64,000 nucleotides of DNA from Bradyrhizobium sp. 138 (GTDB lineage: Bacteria; Pseudomonadota; Alphaproteobacteria; Rhizobiales; Xanthobacteraceae): NCBI RefSeq assembly GCF_023074075.1, contig NZ_JADPKT010000003.1, positions 294,001-358,000 of the forward strand, read 5' to 3'. Shown here piece after piece: positions 7,921 through 17,116 of this stretch. Every line of letters begins with the position of its first letter. Positions within the stretch are counted from its first letter, which is position 1. The position numbers and the translations under genes were made by a program. The notes under the pieces were generated by a model, which had not been told where the DNA came from, made no database searches, and saw only the letters and a program-made list of their open reading frames with translations.

Positions 7921-10761
7921 ATGACTGAGCCGGCCGGCACCGCGACTGGAACCGTGTCGTTCGGGCCATTCTCTGTGACGCCGCATGAAAGGTTGGTGAC
8001 ACGCGACGGCGTCGCGTTGCCGCTCGGCGCGAAAGCCTTCGACACGCTGATTGCGCTGATGTCACGGCCGAACGAGGTCGTCAGCAAATGGGACCTGATG
8101 GCGCTGGTGTGGCCCGGCCTCACGGTCGAAGAAGCCAATCTGCGCTTTCATGTCGCAGCGCTTCGCAAGGCGCTCGGTGACGGCAAGGATGGCGCCCGCT
8201 ATATCACGACGCTCTCCGGCCGCGGCTATTGCTTCGTGGCGCCGATCTCGCAAACGGACATTGCGACAACACAGCGCCCCGCGCCTCGGCTGGAATTGCC
8301 GCTTGTTAAACTGCCGAACCGGTTGCAGCGGATGGTCGGGCGCGACGATGCGATCGCCGCCGTCACCGACAAGCTCATCACCTCGCGCTTCGTCACGATC
8401 GTCGGCCCGGGCGGCGTCGGCAAAACCGCGATCGCTGTGGCGATCGCGCACGACCTGCTCGGAACATTCTCCGATGCGGCACATTTCGTGGACCTTGCCG
8501 CGCTCAGCGATCCCGATCTCGTGATCACCTCGATCCTGCTGATGCTTGGTCTACCGGCCCAGACCGACGATCCCCTGCCCGCCCTGCTTGCCCATCTCCG
8601 CGACAAGCGGATGCTGCTGATCCTCGACAATTGCGAGCATGTCATCGCGACCGTTGCACCGCTGGCGGCGGACATCTTTCAAGCGGCGCCGCATATCCAC
8701 ATCCTCGCGACCAGCCGCGAAGCCCTCCGCGTCGAGGGCGAGCTCGTCTATCGATTGGCCCCACTCGCGGTTCCGCCCGACGGCCCCTCGCTGACGGTCG
8801 CCGCAGCCCAGACCTATCCTGCGCTTCAACTGTTTCTCGAACGTGCCACAGCCAGCGGCGCGCAGATCACGCTCGATGACGTCAATGCCACGATCGTCGC
8901 GAGGATCTGTCGCAAGCTCGACGGCATGGCGCTGGCGATCGAGCTCGCCGCCGGCCGGGTCGAAGCCTATGGCCTGGAGCGGACGGCCGCGCTGCTCGAC
9001 GAGCGTCTCAATCTGCTCTGGCAGGGACAGCGAACGGCGCCACCCCGGCAGAAGACATTGCAGGCCACGCTCGACTGGAGCTACGGACTGTTGTCGGATG
9101 TCGAACGCCTCGTGCTGCGCAGGCTTGCGGTCTTCGCCGGACATTTCACCATCGATGCAGCGCTCGAGATCGTGCCGGACGAGCGCGTCGACCACGCCCA
9201 CCTGTTCGACGCCGTCGACAGTCTCGTTGCCAAATCGATGGTCGCGCCGCGACCGATCGGCGCCATGATGCGCTACCGCCTGCTCGACACGACGCGCGCC
9301 TATCTGCTCGAGACCGAACCTGATGACGCGGCTCTCGCCGTCCGCCACGCGAACTACTACCGGCGATGGCTGGAACAGGCCGGCGTGACATGGGCCACGG
9401 TGCCGAGCGCGGACGAACGGGCGGCTCATTTCTCCGCGCTTCACAATGTGCGCGCCGCGCTCGACTGGTGCTTCGGCGCCGACGGCGATGTCGGCATCGG
9501 CATCGCGCTGACTGCCGCCGCGGCGCCGATCTTCCTGGCGATGTCCCTGTTGATCGAATGCCGGCGCTGGTCGGAACGGGCACTGCAGGCGATGGTCCCC
9601 TCCGCGCGCGGCGGACCAGAGGAAATGCACATCCAGGCCGCCCTCGGACTGACCTTGATGTTCACCCGCGGCGGCAGCGAAGCGGCGCGCAACGCCTTGA
9701 GCCGGAGCCTTGCGATCGCCGAGGCACGTGGCGACGAAATCAACCAGCTCCAGCTGCTCGGCCGGATGCATATCTTTCACGAGCGGATGGGAGAGTTCGA
9801 CGCCGCGCTTGGCTACGCGCAGCAGAGCCTCGCGGTGGCGAGGTCGCTGGGCGACCCCGCCTCGATCGCCCTCGCCCATTCGCTCCTCGGCGTCTCGCTA
9901 CATCTGGCCGGCGAGCATCGCGACGCGCTGAAAATGCTGGAAGTCGCCTGGCGGGGACCCGGCACGGAACGAATCAGCACGGTCTACGGCTTCGATCATC
10001 GCAACCGGGCTGGCATCACGCTGGCCCGCGAGCTCTGGTTGCAGGGTCGGCCCGCCGATGCGCGGCAACTGGCGCAGCAGACGGTCATCGAGGCCGCGCA
10101 AATGGATCACCCGATCACGCTCTGCATCGCGTTGATCTGGGCGGTCTCGATCGACCTCTGGAGCGGAGACCTCGACGGCGCGGACGAAAACATCGACCGT
10201 TTCATCGCGCATGCCAATGCGCGCTCGATGGGGCCTTATCTCGCCGTCGGCCGCGGCGTCAAAGGCGAGCTGGCGATCCGTCGCGGCGACGCCGCCGGTG
10301 GCGTCGAGACGATCAGGACCTGCCTGCGCGAGCTCCACGATGCCGGCTACGAGCTGCTCACCACGACGTTCAACATCGCGCTGGTTCAGGGCTTGCTGGC
10401 GCTCGGGCAGATCGAGCAGGGCGCAGAACTGATCGACGATGCGATCCGCCTGGTCGAGCAAGGCGGCGATCACCTCTATAGGCCCGAGCTGCTGCGGATG
10501 AAGGGCAAGGTGCTGCTGTCGCTGCCGGAGCCCCGGATCGAGGAGGCAGAGGCTTGCCTCATGCAGTCGCTGGAACTCAGCCGCGGCAAGGGCGCGAAAG
10601 CCTGGGAACTGCGTGCCGCGGTCGATCTTGCGCAGCTTGTTGCCGACCCGCACCGCCGCAAGGAAGCAAGGCTGTTGCTCCAATCGGCTCTCGAAGGCTT
10701 CGCCAAGGACTCGGAAACGGCGGATATCAGGGCCGCCGATGCGCTACTGAAGACGCTGTAG
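7921..10761 (+). CDS. Winged-helix transcriptional regulator with ATPase and TPR domains
   Basis: A 946-residue protein. Residues about 15-110 are an OmpR/PhoB-type winged helix (FGPFSVTPHERLVTRDGVAL, EEANLRFHVAALRKALGD, YITTLSGRGYCFVAP). An NB-ARC/AAA-like ATPase follows, with the P-loop IVGPGGVGKTAIAVA, a Walker B-like LLILDNCEH and the sensor ATSREALRVEGE. The second half is helical and repetitive, in the manner of TPR repeats (GDEINQLQLLGRMHIFHERM, SLAVARSLGDPASIALAHSL). This is the STAND-type layout of AfsR/MalT-like signal-integrating regulators, common in rhizobia but mostly of unknown target. It is divergent from ohr and the Tat-exported hydrolase, so those two genes are the natural candidate targets. 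Start ATG 7921 directly opens the DNA-binding domain. Confidence 0.92.
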   Translation: MTEPAGTATGTVSFGPFSVTPHERLVTRDGVALPLGAKAFDTLIALMSRPNEVVSKWDLMALVWPGLTVEEANLRFHVAALRKALGDGKDGARYITTLSGRGYCFVAPISQTDIATTQRPAPRLELPLVKLPNRLQRMVGRDDAIAAVTDKLITSRFVTIVGPGGVGKTAIAVAIAHDLLGTFSDAAHFVDLAALSDPDLVITSILLMLGLPAQTDDPLPALLAHLRDKRMLLILDNCEHVIATVAPLAADIFQAAPHIHILATSREALRVEGELVYRLAPLAVPPDGPSLTVAAAQTYPALQLFLERATASGAQITLDDVNATIVARICRKLDGMALAIELAAGRVEAYGLERTAALLDERLNLLWQGQRTAPPRQKTLQATLDWSYGLLSDVERLVLRRLAVFAGHFTIDAALEIVPDERVDHAHLFDAVDSLVAKSMVAPRPIGAMMRYRLLDTTRAYLLETEPDDAALAVRHANYYRRWLEQAGVTWATVPSADERAAHFSALHNVRAALDWCFGADGDVGIGIALTAAAAPIFLAMSLLIECRRWSERALQAMVPSARGGPEEMHIQAALGLTLMFTRGGSEAARNALSRSLAIAEARGDEINQLQLLGRMHIFHERMGEFDAALGYAQQSLAVARSLGDPASIALAHSLLGVSLHLAGEHRDALKMLEVAWRGPGTERISTVYGFDHRNRAGITLARELWLQGRPADARQLAQQTVIEAAQMDHPITLCIALIWAVSIDLWSGDLDGADENIDRFIAHANARSMGPYLAVGRGVKGELAIRRGDAAGGVETIRTCLRELHDAGYELLTTTFNIALVQGLLALGQIEQGAELIDDAIRLVEQGGDHLYRPELLRMKGKVLLSLPEPRIEEAEACLMQSLELSRGKGAKAWELRAAVDLAQLVADPHRRKEARLLLQSALEGFAKDSETADIRAADALLKTL

Positions 10762-10768
10762 CAGGGGA

Positions 10769-11440
10769 TCACCCCGTCGGCGTGCCCTGCGTCCACTGCC
10801 CCCCGGCGATCTTGGCGGCTGCGATCACCGCCTGGGTACGGCTCTCGACGCCTAGCTTTTGCAGGATCGCGGAGACGTGGGCCTTGATGGTGGCCTCGGA
10901 GACCCCGAGCTCGTAGGCGATCTGCTTGTTGAGTAGCCCTTCCGACAGCATCATCAGGACCCGGACCTGCTGCGGCGTCAGCGTCACCAGGCGGTCGCGC
11001 AGGCGCGTCATGTCGGGATCGGCCGCGGCCGAGAGGTCGGTGTCGGCGGGAACCCAGACGTCGCCCTCCATCACCTTGAGGATGGCGTCGCGCAAGGTCT
11101 CGACGCCGAACCGCTTCGGAATGAAGCCGGAGGCGCCGAAATCGAGCGAGCGGCGGATCGTGGCGCTGTCGTCGGAGGCCGAAACGATCACCACCGGGAT
11201 CGCCGGATATTGCGCGCGGAGATAGATCAGGCCGGAAAAGCCTGAGATCCCGGGCATCGAGAGGTCGAGCAGGATCAGGTCGACGTCCGAGGTCTGTTCC
11301 AGGAGCTTGGTCAGATCCTCGAACGATCCGGCCTCGTCGATTCGGGCCGAGGTCAGGACGCCGGCCACCGCCTGTCGCAGCGCGTCGCGGAAAAGCGGAT
11401 GGTCATCGGCGATGACGAGATGGGTCGAGGGAGCGTTCAT
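10769..11440 (-). CDS. LuxR/NarL-family response regulator
   Basis: 223 residues. A receiver domain opens with HLVIADDHPLFRDALRQAV and holds the acceptor Asp in VDLILLDLSMPGISG, with the conserved Lys in GASGFIPKRFG. The C-terminal LuxR helix-turn-helix is LTPQQVRVLMMLSEGLLNKQ then IAYELGVSEATIKAHVSAIL. Such proteins bind DNA as dimers when phosphorylated by a histidine kinase; no kinase lies beside it, so it is an orphan here. It ends head to head with the large ATPase regulator (the two stops are 7 bases apart) and diverges from the MFS transporter, which may be its target. Confidence 0.93.
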   Translation of the reverse strand: MNAPSTHLVIADDHPLFRDALRQAVAGVLTSARIDEAGSFEDLTKLLEQTSDVDLILLDLSMPGISGFSGLIYLRAQYPAIPVVIVSASDDSATIRRSLDFGASGFIPKRFGVETLRDAILKVMEGDVWVPADTDLSAAADPDMTRLRDRLVTLTPQQVRVLMMLSEGLLNKQIAYELGVSEATIKAHVSAILQKLGVESRTQAVIAAAKIAGGQWTQGTPTG

Positions 11441-11531
11441 CGTTCTCTTGCTGTCGTTCGCGGGCCGGCGGACAGATCCCGGATTTGGCCAATTCTTCCC
11501 CGAGCGGCCGTGGCATGCAAGTGCACATTAT

Positions 11532-11548
11532 CCCTTTGCTGCAAAGGG
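11532..11548. promoter_or_regulatory. 17-bp perfect palindrome between the response regulator and the MFS gene
   Basis: CCCTTTGC-T-GCAAAGGG is a perfect inverted repeat in the 299-bp divergent region, 92 bases before the response regulator start and about 190 bases before the transporter start. It looks like a dimeric regulator binding site. The rest of the region shows nothing else that I can name. Confidence 0.45.
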
Positions 11549-11739
11549 GTTAATCCGGAAGCCGCCGTGACCGCAGGCCGGCGCCCGATACCGGGCGTCA
11601 GCTGCACGTCAGTGCGCAAGGCCGAAAGTCGTATTGGGGCGGGTTTCACGCCGATGTTACCTTGCGGGCAAGACCTGGGTTGATCCGGCATGTCCGGACG
11701 TCTGGGGCGCGAGGAAACGCATTTGGGGAGCGACTCAAC

Positions 11740-13404
11740 ATGTCGACAATGGCTGTATCTCAAGCAGGCTCGGGAGGGATGACGAAGGACGAACGGTTCG
11801 TCATTCTCGCTTCCTCGCTCGGTACCGTCTTCGAGTGGTACGATTTCTACCTCTACGGTTCACTGGCCGGCATCATCGGCGCCCAGTTCTTCTCGGCCTA
11901 TCCGCCGGCAACCCGCGACATCTTCGCGCTGCTTGCGTTCGCAGCCGGCTTCCTGGTGCGTCCGTTCGGCGCGATCGTGTTCGGCCGGATCGGCGACATC
12001 GTCGGCCGCAAATACACCTTCCTCGTCACCATCCTGATCATGGGCCTGTCGACCTTCATCGTCGGCCTGCTGCCGAACGCGGCGACTATCGGCATCGCGG
12101 CTCCGATCATCCTGATCGCGCTGCGCCTCGCCCAGGGCCTGGCGCTCGGCGGCGAGTATGGTGGTGCGGCGACCTACGTCGCGGAGCATGCGCCGAACGG
12201 CAAGCGCGGCTACTACACCTCCTTCATCCAGACCACGGCGACTCTCGGCCTGTTCCTGTCGTTGCTGGTGATCCTGTTCACCCGTTCCGCGCTCGGCGAG
12301 ACCGACTTCGCGGCGTGGGGCTGGCGCATCCCGTTCCTGGTCTCGGTGCTGCTGCTCGGCATCTCGGTCTGGATCCGGCTCCGCCTCAATGAATCCCCGA
12401 TCTTCCAGAAGATGAAGGAAGAGGGGAAGGGCTCGAAGGCGCCGCTGACGGAGGCCTTCGGCAATTGGCAGAACGGCAAGCTCGTGCTGCTCGCCCTGCT
12501 CGGCGGCGTGATGGGCCAGGGCGTGGTCTGGTACACCGGCCAGTTCTACGCGCTGTTCTTCCTGCAATCGATCCTGAAGGTCGACGGCTACACCGCCAAC
12601 CTGCTGATCGCATGGTCGCTGCTGCTCGGCACCGGCTTCTTCATCGTGTTCGGCATGCTGTCCGACAAGATCGGCCGCAAGCCGATCATCCTCGGCGGCT
12701 GTCTGATCGCGGCGCTGACCTTCTTCCCGATCTTCAAGATGATCACCACCAACGCCAACCCGGCGCTGGAAAAGGCCATCGAGCAGACCAAGGTCGAGGT
12801 GGTGGCCGATCCCAAGGGCTGCGGCGATCTGTTCAACCCGGTCGGCACCCGCGTCTTCACCGCGCCTTGCGACACTGCACGTGCCTTCCTGTCGCAGTCG
12901 TCGGTCAAGTACTCGACGAACTACGGCGCCGCCGGATCGGGCGTGAAGGTCGTGGTCAACGGCAAGGAAGTGCCCTACGCCAACGCCAAGGACAGCAACC
13001 CTGCCGTCCTCGCTGCGGTGCAGGCGGCGGGCTATCCGAAGACGGGCGATGCCGGCATCGTGAAGATGGCGCATCCGCTCGACATCTTCCGCCCGCAGGT
13101 GGCGGCGATCATCGGACTGCTGTTCGTGCTCGTGGTCTACGTCACCATGGTGTACGGCCCGATCGCAGCGATGCTGGTCGAACTGTTCCCGACCCGCATC
13201 CGCTACACCTCGATGTCGCTGCCCTACCACATCGGCAACGGCTGGTTCGGCGGCCTGCTGCCGGCGACCGCCTTTGCGATCGTGGCCTCGACCGGCGACA
13301 TCTATGCCGGCCTCTGGTACCCGATCATCTTCGCCGCGATTACCGTCGTGATCGGCTTCTTCTTCCTGCCCGAGACCAAGGACGTCGATATCAAGGCGAC
13401 CTGA
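11740..13404 (+). CDS. MFS transporter, metabolite:H+ symporter (MHS) type
   Basis: 554 residues. The N-terminal half carries the MHS signature: ILASSLGTVFEWYDFYLYGS, the loop motif GRIGDIVGRKYTF and the substrate helix ALRLAQGLALGGEYGGAATY. These symporters bring in carboxylates or osmolytes with protons, as KgtP and ProP do; the substrate here is unknown. Between the eighth and ninth membrane helices (about residues 337-446) lies a hydrophilic insert of about 110 residues with two Cys and a lysine-rich composition, absent from ordinary MHS proteins. The start at 11740 follows GGGGAG at about ten bases. A strong terminator follows the stop. Confidence 0.92.
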   Translation: MSTMAVSQAGSGGMTKDERFVILASSLGTVFEWYDFYLYGSLAGIIGAQFFSAYPPATRDIFALLAFAAGFLVRPFGAIVFGRIGDIVGRKYTFLVTILIMGLSTFIVGLLPNAATIGIAAPIILIALRLAQGLALGGEYGGAATYVAEHAPNGKRGYYTSFIQTTATLGLFLSLLVILFTRSALGETDFAAWGWRIPFLVSVLLLGISVWIRLRLNESPIFQKMKEEGKGSKAPLTEAFGNWQNGKLVLLALLGGVMGQGVVWYTGQFYALFFLQSILKVDGYTANLLIAWSLLLGTGFFIVFGMLSDKIGRKPIILGGCLIAALTFFPIFKMITTNANPALEKAIEQTKVEVVADPKGCGDLFNPVGTRVFTAPCDTARAFLSQSSVKYSTNYGAAGSGVKVVVNGKEVPYANAKDSNPAVLAAVQAAGYPKTGDAGIVKMAHPLDIFRPQVAAIIGLLFVLVVYVTMVYGPIAAMLVELFPTRIRYTSMSLPYHIGNGWFGGLLPATAFAIVASTGDIYAGLWYPIIFAAITVVIGFFFLPETKDVDIKAT

Positions 13405-13431
13405 TCGACAGCAGCGATCTCAACCAACACG

Positions 13432-13464
13432 AACCGGCCGCGGCTTCCGCGGCCGGTTTTGTTT
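13432..13464 (+). terminator. Rho-independent terminator after the MFS gene
   Basis: A perfect 11-bp GC-rich stem (ACCGGCCGCGG, loop CTT, CCGCGGCCGGT at 13433-13457) is followed by TTTGTTTT. It ends the transporter transcript. Confidence 0.88.
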
Positions 13465-13471
13465 TGAGCGC

Positions 13472-13948
13472 TTACTGATTGCTGCCGATGAACTGCAGCA
13501 CGATCTCGCGGTGGTGCGGGCGGCTGCGATGCTCGATCAGGTAGATCGCCTGCCAGGTGCCGAGCGCAAGTTTGCCGTTCAGGACCGGCACATGAAGCGA
13601 AGTCTGCGTCAGCATGGTCTTGATGTGCGCCGGCATGTCGTCGGGCCCCTCCGTATCGTGCGTCCAGCCGCCGTTTTCCGGCGCGAGCCGCGACAGCGCC
13701 GTGGTGAGGTCGACCAGCACGGAAGGATCGGCGTTCTCCTGAATCGTCAGCGAGGCCGAGGTATGGCGGATGAACAGCGTCAACGCGCCGTCATGCGCGT
13801 GCGCCTCGGCGACGAATTTTGCGGCTTCGCCGGTGAGATCAGTGAAGCCGCGGCCCGACGTCTGCACGGTCAGCAGCGACGATGAGATGACGGTGGCTTG
13901 CACCGTCGATGGCGCCGAGCGGGTAACGGATTTGCCTGATGTCATCAT
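13472..13948 (-). CDS. YjbQ family protein (UPF0047, thiamine phosphate synthase-like)
   Basis: 158 residues. The core reads GFTDLTGEAAKFVAEAHAHD, ALTLFIRHTSASLTIQENAD, then SRLAPENGGWTHDTEGPDD and MPAHIKTMLTQTSLHVPVLN, ending GTWQAIYLIEHRSRPHHREI, which is the full YjbQ signature with its conserved His and Glu residues. YjbQ forms trimers; the E. coli protein has weak thiamine phosphate synthase activity and its physiological job is unclear. Two adjacent ATG codons (13948, 13945) are possible, both after GAGAG. It stands between the MFS terminator and a family A repeat. Confidence 0.93.
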   Translation of the reverse strand: MMTSGKSVTRSAPSTVQATVISSSLLTVQTSGRGFTDLTGEAAKFVAEAHAHDGALTLFIRHTSASLTIQENADPSVLVDLTTALSRLAPENGGWTHDTEGPDDMPAHIKTMLTQTSLHVPVLNGKLALGTWQAIYLIEHRSRPHHREIVLQFIGSNQ

Positions 13949-13971
13949 AGGTCTCTCAATTCGGAAAGCCG

Positions 13972-14067
13972 CCGTAGGGTGGGCAAAGCGAAGCGTGCCC
14001 ACGTCTTTTTTCATGATTTTAGAGACATGGTGGGCACGGCGTAAGAACGCCTTTGCCCACCCTACGG
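13972..14067. repeat. Palindromic intergenic repeat (family A)
   Basis: Terminal inverted arms ccgtagggtgggcaaag and ctttgcccaccctacgg, with an inner gcgtgcccac/gtgggcac pair, fold into one long hairpin. Same family as 1728-1821. Confidence 0.85.
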
Positions 14068-14081
14068 CACCTCGCTTCGTG

Positions 14082-14603
14082 TCAAATCTTCCCCGACACG
14101 TCCTTCTGAACGCGGTTGGCCATGTCGATCAGCCGCCGCCAGGCCTTTTCCAGAAACGACATCACGCGATCGACGTCCTGATCGCTCGGCAGCGGGATCT
14201 CGATCTTGCGCTCGCCGTCGCCGACCTTGGGCTCGGCTTTCTTCAACGGGTCGGATTTCGGCAGCGCCTCGTCGATCTTGCCCGACACCGTCGGCCCCGC
14301 CGCGAGCTGTCCCTTCAACTTCTCGACCTCGGCCTGGAGCCTGCCGATCTCGGCATCGAGCGCCGTCCGTTCGTCGGGCACCGCGTAGCAGGCCCAGCCG
14401 GCGCCGTTCTTGGTGCAGGTCGATACCGTGCCGGTGCGCGTGTCGAGCCGCAGCACGCCTTCGGGGATCGGTGTCATGCTGTAGCGACCGTTTTCGCTGT
14501 CGGGCGCGGATTGCGCGGCCTCGAGACCGCCACTGACGGCCATCGCCGCGGCAAATGCCGCCGCCGCAAGCCAGGATGTTGTGGATGATGTCACGGGTCT
14601 CAT
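14082..14603 (-). CDS. Secreted hypothetical protein with coiled coil
   Basis: 173 residues from the ATG at 14603, which is preceded by GGCGGAGAG; the longer frame beginning at 14642 has no such site. A signal peptide (SWLAAAAFAAAMAVSGGLEA) is followed by a small folded part, RYSMTPIPEGVLRLDTRTGT and VSTCTKNGAGWACYAVPDER, with two Cys that may form a disulphide. A short coiled coil follows (ALDAEIGRLQAEVEKLKGQL), then a charged linker and a C-terminal helix (SFLEKAWRRLIDMANRV). The protein is probably periplasmic. I do not recognise a functional family; comparable proteins are conserved in Bradyrhizobium-like genomes. It is divergent from the atp operon. Confidence 0.75.
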   Translation of the reverse strand: MRPVTSSTTSWLAAAAFAAAMAVSGGLEAAQSAPDSENGRYSMTPIPEGVLRLDTRTGTVSTCTKNGAGWACYAVPDERTALDAEIGRLQAEVEKLKGQLAAGPTVSGKIDEALPKSDPLKKAEPKVGDGERKIEIPLPSDQDVDRVMSFLEKAWRRLIDMANRVQKDVSGKI

Positions 14604-14867
14604 CGCGCTCTCCGCCACGATCTGCAGGTGGCAATCCGGCAAATTCTACACCCCGGTGAGACGGTCCGCCGCCCAAAACGTGTACTGACATCAACGATCG
14701 CGGCGACGTCTTTGATCCCGGCAGCGCGGCGAAAGGACGACCGCCTTCACCGATCCCGAGGCGAGCTGCTGCGGTGCGGCGTCACGCTGTGTGCAGCGCT
14801 GCCGTGCGCGCCAATATCATCAAATAAATCAGCCACATAACCGAAAGCGACGCAATCGTGACTTGGC

Positions 14868-14896
14868 TTGACTTGATTATGGGCCATCAGTATGGT
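14868..14896 (+). promoter_or_regulatory. Candidate sigma-70 promoter of the F0 ATP synthase operon
   Basis: TTGACT (14868-14873), a 17-base spacer and TATGGT (14891-14896) lie about 65 bases before atpI. The rest of the 359-bp region from 14604 shows no gene. Confidence 0.5.
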
Positions 14897-14962
14897 CCGC
14901 GCGGCTTTTGAGGGTGGCGGGCGTAATTTCCATTCAGCCGCGGCGTTTCGGGTCTTCGTTGC

Positions 14963-15337
14963 ATGACACAGGGCACGGGACACGGCGAGAATGGAGATCG
15001 CGATAAATCGCCCGAGGAAGCTGCGCTTTCCGAACGGCTCGGAAATCTTGATCAGCGGTTGTCCGAGTTTCGCGACCGCCGGATCAAGACCGAGCAACCC
15101 GCAGGTGACGGTGAAGACAGAGCGGCCAGAGCTTCGGCGATGGCGCTTGGTTTCCGATTATCCTCGGAGTTGATCGCCGGTGTCGTGGTCGGAGCGGGGA
15201 TTGGCTGGGGGTTCGACCGCTTGCTGTCGACGTCGCCTTTCGGGTTTATCGTGTTCCTGTTGCTGGGCTTCGTCGCCGGCGTGGTGAATGTGGTGAGAAC
15301 GGCGGGCGCGGGTCAAAACAGGCGCGGTGGTTCGTAA
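14963..15337 (+). CDS. atpI: ATP synthase protein I (AtpI)
   Basis: 124 residues. A charged N-terminal part is followed by two membrane helices: [30 protein letters not shown] and [20 protein letters not shown]. The [17 protein letters not shown] stretch is the family mark. AtpI helps assemble the c-ring of F0 in the inner membrane. It is the first gene of the F0 operon, as in other alphaproteobacteria, where the F1 genes lie elsewhere on the chromosome. Confidence 0.94.
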   Translation: MTQGTGHGENGDRDKSPEEAALSERLGNLDQRLSEFRDRRIKTEQPAGDGEDRAARASAMALGFRLSSELIAGVVVGAGIGWGFDRLLSTSPFGFIVFLLLGFVAGVVNVVRTAGAGQNRRGGS

Positions 15338-15448
15338 GCCGTCCCACCAAGAGAGGAATGATCGTGCCGGCTTCGCCGGTACGGGCCGGCCCGGCCGGCA
15401 GACCGAGACCCGCCGGCATTGCCCGGCAGACCAAGAGATGCCGCGCTG

Positions 15449-16198
15449 ATGAAAATCGACCCGATCCACCAGTTCAACATCGAGCCTCTCTTTACCCTGG
15501 GCCATATCGGCAATCACACGATCGCCTTCACCAATTCGTCGCTCTACATGCTGGTGGCGGTGGCGATCATCTCGCTCCTGATGCTTGCCAGCGGCACGCA
15601 GCTGGTGCCCGGGCGCCTGCAGTCGGTCGCCGAGATCTCCTACGAATTCGTAGCCTCGACCATCCGTTCGACAGCCGGCGCGGAAGGCATGAAGTTCTTC
15701 CCGCTGATCTTCTCGCTATTCATGTTCATCTGCGTCTCGAACCTGGTCGGCATCATCCCCTATACCTTCACGGTGTCGAGCCATCTGATCGTCACCGCAG
15801 CGCTCGCGCTGCTGGTCTTCTTCACCGTCCTGATCTACGGCGTTGCCAAGAACGGCCTGAAATTCTTCTCGATCTTCGTGCCCCACGGTGTCCCCGGCTA
15901 CATCCTTCCGCTGGTGATGTTCATCGAGATCCTGTCGTTCTTCCTGCGGCCGGTCTCCCACAGCGTCCGTCTGTTCGCCAACATGCTGGCCGGCCACATC
16001 GCGCTGAAGGTGTTCGCGGGCTTCGTCGCCATGCTCGGCTTCTCGCTCGGCGCCCTCGGCTGGGTCGGCGGCGTGCTGCCGCTGGCGCTCACGGTCGCGC
16101 TGTACGCGCTCGAGATTCTGGTCGCGTTCCTGCAAGCCTATGTGTTTGCGATCCTGACCTGCATCTACCTCAACGACGCCATTCATCCGGGACACTGA
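15449..16198 (+). CDS. atpB: F0F1 ATP synthase subunit a
   Basis: 249 residues, normal for subunit a. The start [15 protein letters not shown] at 15449 is the usual one; the in-frame upstream codon adds ten non-conserved residues. About five membrane helices are visible. The proton-path Arg lies in the helix [20 protein letters not shown], and PTYTFTV-like loops ([15 protein letters not shown]) are present. The subunit forms the two half-channels that carry protons to and from the c-ring. It is followed by atpE after 53 bases and is part of the same transcript. The 111 bases between atpI and atpB contain only a Pro/Gly-coding-like stretch with no gene. Confidence 0.96.
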   Translation: MKIDPIHQFNIEPLFTLGHIGNHTIAFTNSSLYMLVAVAIISLLMLASGTQLVPGRLQSVAEISYEFVASTIRSTAGAEGMKFFPLIFSLFMFICVSNLVGIIPYTFTVSSHLIVTAALALLVFFTVLIYGVAKNGLKFFSIFVPHGVPGYILPLVMFIEILSFFLRPVSHSVRLFANMLAGHIALKVFAGFVAMLGFSLGALGWVGGVLPLALTVALYALEILVAFLQAYVFAILTCIYLNDAIHPGH

Positions 16199-16251
16199 GC
16201 GGTCCGGGGAATTTCCACCCAAAACCCAATCTTTCTTCCAAGGAGTCTAAA

Positions 16252-16482
16252 ATGGATCCGGCAGCAGCAAAACTTATCGGCGCGGGCATCGCGTGCATCG
16301 GCATGGGCGGTGCGGGCGTCGGCGTGGGCGTGATCTTCGGCAACTACCTCGCCGCGGCCGTTCGTAACCCGTCGGCCGCTCAGGGCCAGTTCGGCAACCT
16401 GATCTTCGGCTTCGCCGTGACCGAAGCGCTCGGCATTTTCTCGCTGCTGATCGCGCTGCTGCTGCTGTTCGTTCCGCTCTGA
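16252..16482 (+). CDS. atpE: F0F1 ATP synthase subunit c
   Basis: 76 residues, [20 protein letters not shown] to [12 protein letters not shown]. The two membrane helices flank the polar loop RNPSAAQGQ, and the second carries the proton-binding Glu in [14 protein letters not shown]. The N-helix has the glycine ladder ([15 protein letters not shown]) that packs the c-ring. A good ribosome binding site, AAGGAG, lies ten bases upstream. This is the third gene of the F0 operon. Confidence 0.97.
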   Translation: MDPAAAKLIGAGIACIGMGGAGVGVGVIFGNYLAAAVRNPSAAQGQFGNLIFGFAVTEALGIFSLLIALLLLFVPL

Positions 16483-16544
16483 GGACGACGTTCTTCGCGC
16501 CGCTTCAACCGAAGCGGCGCGCATGACAGCAACAGGAGTACTCC

Positions 16545-17111
16545 ATGGCTGAGAGTCATGGCGGGGCGAAGAGTCCGGCGGCGGGCGCCCACACCGGGGC
16601 TGACGGTGGTCACCACGGTGGCGGCTTTCCGCCGTTCGAGAGCAGCAACTATGCTTCGCAGCTGGTGTCGCTCGCGATCTTCTTCGTCGTGCTTTATGTG
16701 ATCGTGTCCAAGCTCGCTCTGCCGAAGGTCGGCGGGGCGATCGAAGCGCGTCAGAACAAGATCGAGGGTGACCTCACTGAGGCGCAGAAGCTGAAGGACC
16801 AGTCCGAAGCGGCGCTGAAGGCCTATGAAAGCGAACTCGCTGCGGCGCGTTCGCGGGCGCAGGCGATCGGCAACGAATCCCGCGACAAGGCGAACGCGCA
16901 GGCGGACGCCGAGCGCAAGGCTCTGGAAGAACAACTGGCGGCCAAGCTCGCCGGGGCGGAAAAGACCATCGCCTCGACCCGCACCGCCGCCATGAGCAAT
17001 GTCCGCGGCATCGCGGCCGATGCGGCAGGTCAGATCGTGCAACAGCTCACCGGCATCGTCCCCGATGCCGCGTCAGTCAATGCAGCGGTCGATGCGTCGC
17101 TGAAAGGTTAG
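16545..17111 (+). CDS. atpF2: F0F1 ATP synthase subunit b'
   Basis: 188 residues. A Gly- and His-rich N-terminus ([20 protein letters not shown]) leads to one membrane helix ([20 protein letters not shown]), then a long helix with heptads ([20 protein letters not shown]) that makes the peripheral stator stalk together with b. The b' subunit is the second, diverged b of photosynthetic and alphaproteobacteria. The start is preceded by AACAGGAG. Five bases separate it from atpF. Confidence 0.96.
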   Translation: MAESHGGAKSPAAGAHTGADGGHHGGGFPPFESSNYASQLVSLAIFFVVLYVIVSKLALPKVGGAIEARQNKIEGDLTEAQKLKDQSEAALKAYESELAAARSRAQAIGNESRDKANAQADAERKALEEQLAAKLAGAEKTIASTRTAAMSNVRGIAADAAGQIVQQLTGIVPDAASVNAAVDASLKG

Positions 17112-17116
17112 TCGAG

